Shown one piece after another: positions 59,298 through 64,000 of a stretch of DNA of 64,000 nt. Source of the DNA: Caulobacter sp. FWC26 (GTDB taxonomy: Bacteria; Pseudomonadota; Alphaproteobacteria; Caulobacterales; Caulobacteraceae); NCBI RefSeq assembly GCF_002742645.2, contig NZ_CP033875.1:4194001-4258000 (forward strand), in the 5' to 3' direction. Numbering within the stretch: position 1 is the first letter of the stretch; each line of letters starts with the position of its first letter. The notes under the pieces are model-generated. The model ran no database searches. It was not told the origin of the DNA and saw only the letters and a program-made list of their open reading frames with translations. Made by a program: the position numbers and the translations under genes.

Positions 59298-60368
59298 ATG
59301 GAACAGGACGCCAGTCTTCGTCCGGAACGAATTCTGGATCTCTCGCAACGGCTATCCAGCGTGGCGGGGGAGAAGATCGGCGAGATCGCCCGAGTGAACC
59401 GGGCGGCCAAGATGCTGGCGATCAATGCGCTGATCGTCGCCGCCCGCGCCGGCGAGGCGGGCAAGGGCTTCGCCATCGTCGCCGAGGAATTCAAGAAGAT
59501 TTCCACCGAGATCGACGGCGTAGCCGCCGCGCTGGAGAGTCAGGTCCGGGCCGACCTCGACGAACTCTCAGCGATTGGCGGGGCGATCCTGGGCCACTTG
59601 CGAGGCCAGAGGCTGGCGGACCTTGCGCTCAACGCCATCGAGATCGTCGACCGCAACCTTTATGAGCGCACGTGCGACGTGCGCTGGTGGGCCACGGATT
59701 CGGCCGTGGTCGCTTGCCTCGGGCAAGGCGAGGACGCAGCGGCTCGGCGCTACGCCAGCGAGCGCCTCGGCGTGATCCTGGACGCCTATACCGTCTATCT
59801 CGACCTATGGATCTGCGACGCCAGCGGCCGCGTGGTCGCCAATGGACGTCCGGCCCGCTACCCCGGCGTCGTCGGCCGCTCGATGGCCGACACCCGCTGG
59901 TTCCAGGAAGGCTTGCGCACCGCCTCGGGCGACGACTTCGTGGCGTGCGATATCGAACGTTGCGCGCCGCTGGGCGACGCCCCGGTCGCCACCTACGCCA
60001 CGGCGATCCGCACCGGAGGCGTGTGCAGCGGACAGCCGCTCGGCGTCCTGGGCGTGCATTTCGACTGGAGGCCCCAGGCCCAGGCCGTGGTCGACGGCGT
60101 GCGCCTGACGCCGGAAGAGCGCGAACGCTCGCGCGTCATGCTGCTGGACCAGAGAGGCCGGGTCCTCGCGGCGTCGGACGGTCGCGGCGTTCTGACCGAG
60201 ACCTTTCCGCTGGATACCTCCGCCGGAGCGATGGGCAGTTACGCGGACGGCGGCGTCACCGTCGGCTACGCGCGGACGCCGGGATACGAGACCTATCAGG
60301 GCCTGGGCTGGTACGGCTGCCTGGTCCAAAGACCGGCGGGCGAAGCGGTCCAGATCGCCGCAGCCTGA
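59298..60368 (+). CDS. Soluble chemoreceptor-tip protein with C-terminal Cache-like sensor
   Basis: A 356-residue protein without membrane segments. The N-terminal 75 residues are a short version of the receptor signalling hairpin: IGEIARVNRAAKMLAINALIVAARAGEAGKGFAIVAEEFKKI, with the conserved tip Glu-rich turn mostly kept. It is followed by a PAS/Cache-like domain (about 115-350) with LWICDASGRVVANGRP and VLGVHFDWRPQAQAVVDG, then VMLLDQRGRVLAASDG. The order is reversed compared with normal receptors, where sensing precedes signalling. It could feed a small-molecule signal to CheA arrays or act on its own. ATG at 59298; transcribed alone, 210 bases after gyrB. Confidence 0.8.
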   Translation: MEQDASLRPERILDLSQRLSSVAGEKIGEIARVNRAAKMLAINALIVAARAGEAGKGFAIVAEEFKKISTEIDGVAAALESQVRADLDELSAIGGAILGHLRGQRLADLALNAIEIVDRNLYERTCDVRWWATDSAVVACLGQGEDAAARRYASERLGVILDAYTVYLDLWICDASGRVVANGRPARYPGVVGRSMADTRWFQEGLRTASGDDFVACDIERCAPLGDAPVATYATAIRTGGVCSGQPLGVLGVHFDWRPQAQAVVDGVRLTPEERERSRVMLLDQRGRVLAASDGRGVLTETFPLDTSAGAMGSYADGGVTVGYARTPGYETYQGLGWYGCLVQRPAGEAVQIAAA

Positions 60369-60414
60369 GCGAAGTCTCACGCCGGGCCACTTCTGGCCCA
60401 TAGGCCGCTGGTAG

Positions 60415-61008
60415 TCAGGTAGCCGAAGCGTCCGTGGCGATCATGGACGTGCGCTTGGAGACCGCCTCGTACCATGCGGACAGCGCAGGACGGCCGGGGC
60501 GCCACGCCACCACCTGGCGCACGTCCAGGTAAGCCAGTTGCACGGCGATGGCGATTTCGGCGATCCCGAAGCGATCGCTCGGCAGATCGGCGGCCTCGAA
60601 GAGGTCCAGCGCGGCATTGACCGCCCGCAGCTGGCGATCGAACAAGTCCTGTCGATGCTGCGCCTCCGGCCGCATGCGCTCGCGCACGATCAGGATAGCC
60701 GCGTCGCCCAGGCCGTCGGCGGCCGCTTCCAGGGTCAAGGCCCGTCGGCGCTCCGGCTGAGCGCGCGGGATAAGGGCGGGCTCGGCAAGGCCGTCGATGT
60801 AGTCGGCGATCACCGCCGAATCGAAAATCGTCTCGCCGCCCTCCAGAACCAGGGTCGGAACCTTGTTCAACGGGTTCAGCGCGCGAAGGCTTTCGTCCTG
60901 AAACGGCGCGATCGTCTCGACCGTAAGTTGCTCGGACAGGCCTTTTTCCGCCGCCAGGACACGAACCTTGCGAGCAAACGGCGACAAGGGCGAGTAAAGA
61001 AGCCGCAT
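60415..61008 (-). CDS. Glutathione S-transferase family protein
   Basis: A 197-residue GST. Thioredoxin-like half: [52 protein letters not shown] with the proline and Glu/Asp-Ser glutathione contacts. Helical half: [21 protein letters not shown]. Ser at position 9 is the likely catalytic hydroxyl. The ATG at 61008 fits the family; the longer open frame upstream overlaps rdgB. It diverges from rdgB with only 24 bases between starts, so the promoters overlap. Confidence 0.9.
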   Translation of the reverse strand: MRLLYSPLSPFARKVRVLAAEKGLSEQLTVETIAPFQDESLRALNPLNKVPTLVLEGGETIFDSAVIADYIDGLAEPALIPRAQPERRRALTLEAAADGLGDAAILIVRERMRPEAQHRQDLFDRQLRAVNAALDLFEAADLPSDRFGIAEIAIAVQLAYLDVRQVVAWRPGRPALSAWYEAVSKRTSMIATDASAT

Positions 61009-61032
61009 CGATGGATTTCCCGGGAGACGACA

Positions 61033-61635
61033 ATGGCGCTGAAGCTTGAAGCAGGAACAAAGCTTGTGGCCGCCACGCACAATCCTGGCAAGGTCCCTGA
61101 GATCGCCGCCCTGCTGGACGGCCGGTTCGAGATCGTCACGGCGGGTCAACTCGGCCTGCCCGAACCCGAGGAGACTGAGAGCACCTTTGTCGGCAACGCG
61201 CTCCTGAAGGCGCGTCACGCCGCCGACCTGTCGGGCCTGCCCGCCTTGGCCGACGACTCCGGCCTTTCGGTGCAGGCGCTGGACGGCGCTCCCGGCATCT
61301 TCTCCGCCCGCTGGGCTGGTCCCACCAAGGACTTCGCCATGGCGATGAAAAAGGTCGAGGAGCGGCTCGAAGAGACCGCGTCAGACGATCGCTCCGCCTG
61401 GTTCACCTCGGCGCTCGCGGTGGCCTGGCCGAACGGCCCGGCGGTCGTGGTCGAGGGGCGCGTGGACGGAAGTTTGATCTTCCCCGGCCGCGGGACACGG
61501 GGGTTCGGCTATGATCCGATCTTCATCCCCGAGGGCCACGCCATGACCTTCGGGGAAATGGAGCCGACCGCCAAGGACGCCATGAGCCACCGCGCCCGGG
61601 CCTTCGCCAAGCTGAAGGCGGCCCTGTTTGACTGA
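61033..61635 (+). CDS. rdgB: dITP/XTP pyrophosphatase (RdgB/HAM1 family)
   Basis: A 200-residue house-cleaning enzyme that hydrolyses dITP and XTP so they are not built into [17 protein letters not shown] near the start, [37 protein letters not shown] and the C-terminal [11 protein letters not shown]...[10 protein letters not shown] are the family motifs. GGGAG precedes the ATG at 61033. Its stop overlaps the hemW TTG start by eight bases. Confidence 0.96.
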   Translation: MALKLEAGTKLVAATHNPGKVPEIAALLDGRFEIVTAGQLGLPEPEETESTFVGNALLKARHAADLSGLPALADDSGLSVQALDGAPGIFSARWAGPTKDFAMAMKKVEERLEETASDDRSAWFTSALAVAWPNGPAVVVEGRVDGSLIFPGRGTRGFGYDPIFIPEGHAMTFGEMEPTAKDAMSHRARAFAKLKAALFD

Positions 61636-62782
61636 CCCGAGCGCCGGGTCGGTCGGTGTCTATGTCCACTGGCCCTACTGCGCCCGGATCTGTCCCTATT
61701 GCGATTTCAACGTCGTGCGCGACCGAGGGCGGCTCGACGAGCAGGACGCACTGGCCGACGCCATCGTCGCGGACCTGGAGGCCCAGCGCGCCCTGACCGG
61801 CGAACGACGGCTGCTGTCGATCTTCTTCGGCGGCGGCACTCCGTCGCTGATGGACCCGGCGCAGGTGGCGCGCGTGATCGAGACGGCCAAGCGTCTTTGG
61901 TCGCCGGCGGATGATCTGGAGATCAGCCTGGAGGCCAACCCCACCGACGCCGAGACCGGCCGCTTCACCGCCCTTGCCGACGCCGGGGTGCAACGCCTGT
62001 CGCTGGGCGTCCAGGCCCTGGAAGACGCCGCTTTGAAGACCCTGGGCCGCAACCACGACGCCGACGCAGCACGGCGCGCCATCGCGGCGGCGACAAGGGC
62101 CTTTCCGCGTCTGTCGATCGACCTGATCTACGCCCGTCCCGGTCAGACCGACGCAGCCTGGCGCACCGAGCTCGCCGAGGCCATCGCCTTGGGGCCGGAA
62201 CACATTTCGCCCTACCAGCTGACCATCGAGCAAGGCACCGCCTTCGATCGCGCGGTCGGGCGCGGGACCCTCGTCGTGCCCGACGAAGACCTGGCCGCGA
62301 CGCTGTTCGAAACCACCCAGGAAATGCTGGAAGCCAGCGACTTCGACGCCTACGAGGTTTCGAACCACGCCAGAGGCGAGCCCGCGCGCTCGCGCCACAA
62401 CCTCGTCTACTGGCGCGGCGTCGACTATGTCGGCGTCGGCCCGGGGGCGCATGGTCGGCTGACGCTGGCCAACGGGCGGGCGGCCACCACCGCGCATCGC
62501 GCGATCAAGGACTATGTCGTCGCCGTTCGCGAGCACGGCGTCGGCTTCGCGCGAGAGATTCTGGACCCGGAGGACATCGCCGAAGAGCGCCTGATCCTGG
62601 GCCTGCGTATCGATGACGGCGTCAGCTTCGAGGAGCTTGCGCCGCTGGGCCTCACGCCGGATCTCGCCAAGGTTCGGGATCTGGTCGAAGCAGGATTGCT
62701 GGTCGACGACCCAGGTCGCCTGCGCGCTACGCGCGCGGGCCGGCTGGTGCTTGATCGGCTGACAGGCGCGCTTGCGACCTGA
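61628..62782 (+). CDS. hemW: Radical SAM heme chaperone HemW
   Basis: A 384-residue radical SAM protein with the cluster motif CARICPYC (Cys18, Cys22, Cys25), GGGTPSLM for SAM, and the C-terminal HemN-like domain. The Cys before the CxxxCxxC found in true HemN oxygen-independent coproporphyrinogen oxidases is not evident, in line with HemW heme-trafficking proteins. The start is TTG inside the last codons of rdgB. rsmI begins two bases after its stop. Confidence 0.93.
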   Translation: MTDPSAGSVGVYVHWPYCARICPYCDFNVVRDRGRLDEQDALADAIVADLEAQRALTGERRLLSIFFGGGTPSLMDPAQVARVIETAKRLWSPADDLEISLEANPTDAETGRFTALADAGVQRLSLGVQALEDAALKTLGRNHDADAARRAIAAATRAFPRLSIDLIYARPGQTDAAWRTELAEAIALGPEHISPYQLTIEQGTAFDRAVGRGTLVVPDEDLAATLFETTQEMLEASDFDAYEVSNHARGEPARSRHNLVYWRGVDYVGVGPGAHGRLTLANGRAATTAHRAIKDYVVAVREHGVGFAREILDPEDIAEERLILGLRIDDGVSFEELAPLGLTPDLAKVRDLVEAGLLVDDPGRLRATRAGRLVLDRLTGALAT

Positions 62783-62783
62783 T

Positions 62784-63689
62784 ATGGGTTCACCACAAAC
62801 GAAGGACCCCTCGCCCTTGAGCCGTCAGCTTCCTCCACCGGCCCTGTCCGACGCGCCCCTGGCGCCGGGCCTCTATCTGGTGGCGACGCCGATCGGCAAC
62901 CTGCGCGACATCACCCTCCGGGCGCTGGACGTGCTGGCCGGCTGCGACCTGCTGCTGGCCGAGGACACCCGTGTAACCGGCAAACTGCTATCGGCCTACG
63001 GCATCCGAACCAAGCTGGAACGCCACGACGAGCACGTGGCCGAACGCGCGATACCTGGGATTCTCGAGCGCCTGGCCGCCGGCGAGCGCGTCGCCCTCGT
63101 CTCGGACGCCGGCACGCCGATGGTGTCCGACCCGGGTTATCGCCTGGCGCGGGAGGCCATCGCCGCCGGCCATAACGTGATCCCGATCCCCGGCGCCTCG
63201 GCCGCGCTCGCCGCCCTGACCCTGGCCGGCCTGCCGACCGAACGGTTCCTGTTCGCCGGCTTCCCGCCGCCGAAGAGCGCTGCCCGGCGGACCTTCTTCG
63301 AAGAGTTCGCCAACACCCGCGCCACCCTGATCATCTACGAAGGCGCTTCGCGGGTCGCCGACTGCCTGGCCGACATGGCGGTGGTGTTCGGTGGCGACCG
63401 CCCGGCCGCCGTCTGTCGCGAGCTCACCAAGCTCTACGAGACCTGCGTGAGAGGGCCGCTGAGCGACCTCGCTACCGATCCAAGGTTCGAGGCGCCCAAG
63501 GGCGAGATCGTGATCCTGGTCGGCCCCGGAACCGCGAAGGTCGCCAGCGCCGGAGACGCCGAAGCCGCTCTGCGCGAGGCCATGAGCCGCCTGCCGTTGG
63601 GCGAGGCCGCCTCAGAGGTGGCCAAAGCGCTGGGACTTTCCCGCAAGGACCTCTACCGTCAGGCCCTGTCGATGAAGGAACAGGCGTGA
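62784..63689 (+). CDS. rsmI: 16S rRNA (cytidine-1402-2'-O)-methyltransferase
   Basis: A 301-residue SAM methyltransferase of the tetrapyrrole-methylase fold. GLYLVATPIGNLRDITLRALDVLAGCDLLLAEDTRVTGKLL and ALVSDAGTPMVSDPGYRLAREAI with IPGASAALAALTLAGLPTERFLFAGFPP are diagnostic. It 2'-O-methylates C1402 in the ribosomal P-site region. The ATG at 62784 was preferred to a TTG 12 bases earlier inside hemW. Its stop overlaps the next ATG by one base. Confidence 0.95.
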   Translation: MGSPQTKDPSPLSRQLPPPALSDAPLAPGLYLVATPIGNLRDITLRALDVLAGCDLLLAEDTRVTGKLLSAYGIRTKLERHDEHVAERAIPGILERLAAGERVALVSDAGTPMVSDPGYRLAREAIAAGHNVIPIPGASAALAALTLAGLPTERFLFAGFPPPKSAARRTFFEEFANTRATLIIYEGASRVADCLADMAVVFGGDRPAAVCRELTKLYETCVRGPLSDLATDPRFEAPKGEIVILVGPGTAKVASAGDAEAALREAMSRLPLGEAASEVAKALGLSRKDLYRQALSMKEQA

Positions 63690-64000
63690 TGACGTCCGGC
63701 GTCCGCCAGGCGCGCGGAACCGCCGCGCGCAAGGTCGGGCGGCGGGCCGAGGTGATCGCCGCGCTGTGGCTGATGGCGAAGGGCTATCGGATTCTCGGTT
63801 TTCGCCTGGCGACGCCGCTTGGGGAAATCGACCTCCTGGCGCAACGCGGCAAGGTGCTGGCCGTTATCGAGGTCAAGCAACGCCGGACGATCGAGGAAGC
63901 GCTGGACGCCGTGAAGCCCACTCAGAGGGAGCGCCTGCGTCGCGCCGCCGCCCACCTTTCTGCGCATCGGACGGGACTGCGCGATCTCCTCGTGCGACTG
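63689..64000 (+). CDS. YraN family endonuclease-like protein (3' end cut off)
   Basis: The first 104 residues of a UPF0102/YraN protein, in the restriction-endonuclease-like fold: GRRAEVIAALWLMAKGYRILGFRLATPLGEIDLLAQRGKVLAVIEVKQRRT, with the Asp of GEIDLL and the EVK pair that would bind metal. The cellular role is poorly known; it usually sits next to rsmI, as here. The ATG at 63689 overlaps the rsmI TGA; the frame is still open at the window end. Confidence 0.9.
   Translation, partial: MTSGVRQARGTAARKVGRRAEVIAALWLMAKGYRILGFRLATPLGEIDLLAQRGKVLAVIEVKQRRTIEEALDAVKPTQRERLRRAAAHLSAHRTGLRDLLVRL

Overview
The window is GC-rich alphaproteobacterial chromosome, most likely Caulobacter or a close relative. 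The reasons are strong GC bias at third codon positions, -10 elements close to the Caulobacter housekeeping consensus, frequent TTG and GTG starts, and recognisable blocks: hrcA-grpE, dnaN, recF-gyrB, a 12-gene type II secretion operon beside a lipoprotein, and a cheII-like chemotaxis cluster. No replication origin, rRNA, CRISPR array, complete insertion sequence or integrase gene was seen.

Layout. 1-11.2 kb: a partial glutathione S-transferase, leucine biosynthesis (leuC-leuD, then leuB with a small monooxygenase-like gene between), an acyl-CoA synthetase, a GNAT acetyltransferase, a thioesterase with a zinc-finger protein, a lone ABC ATPase, and a translationally coupled purine uptake pair (NUP-NCS2). 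11.25 kb: tRNA-Arg(CCG). 11.3-20.6 kb: an accessory stretch with a giant repeat-containing autotransporter, a winged-helix-like protein, a tetR gene broken by an in-frame stop, and a deleted glycoside hydrolase family 1 remnant. 20.6-36.2 kb: prepilin peptidase gspO facing gspCDEFGHIJKLMN on the minus strand, a good Pho-box match upstream of gspC, then a TonB-dependent receptor and a lipoprotein resembling C. crescentus ElpS by position. 36.2-36.85 kb: a lower-GC intergenic stretch with palindromes.

36.85-46.5 kb: a frameshifted hybrid histidine kinase followed by a chemotaxis operon (STAS protein, CheY-like, CheA, CheW, chemoreceptor, CheW, CheR, CheB). 46.6-48.6 kb: a 38-residue membrane peptide, a DUF2975 membrane protein with its HTH partner, and an HtrA-like protein lacking two catalytic triad residues. 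48.6-64 kb: housekeeping genes: rph diverging from hrcA-grpE, a DUF2061 gene behind a Fur-box-like palindrome, dnaN, an S9 peptidase, a VOC protein, recF-gyrB, a soluble chemoreceptor-tip protein, a GST, and the tightly packed rdgB-hemW-rsmI-yraN run that leaves the window.

How the genes work together. The secretion operon, its prepilin peptidase, the surface lipoprotein, the TonB receptor and the Pho box suggest a phosphate-responsive nutrient-scavenging unit. The che genes form a complete pathway with adaptation enzymes. NUP and NCS2 would carry purines across the envelope and inner membrane. Broken genes are concentrated in the accessory stretch, plus the kinase in front of the che operon.
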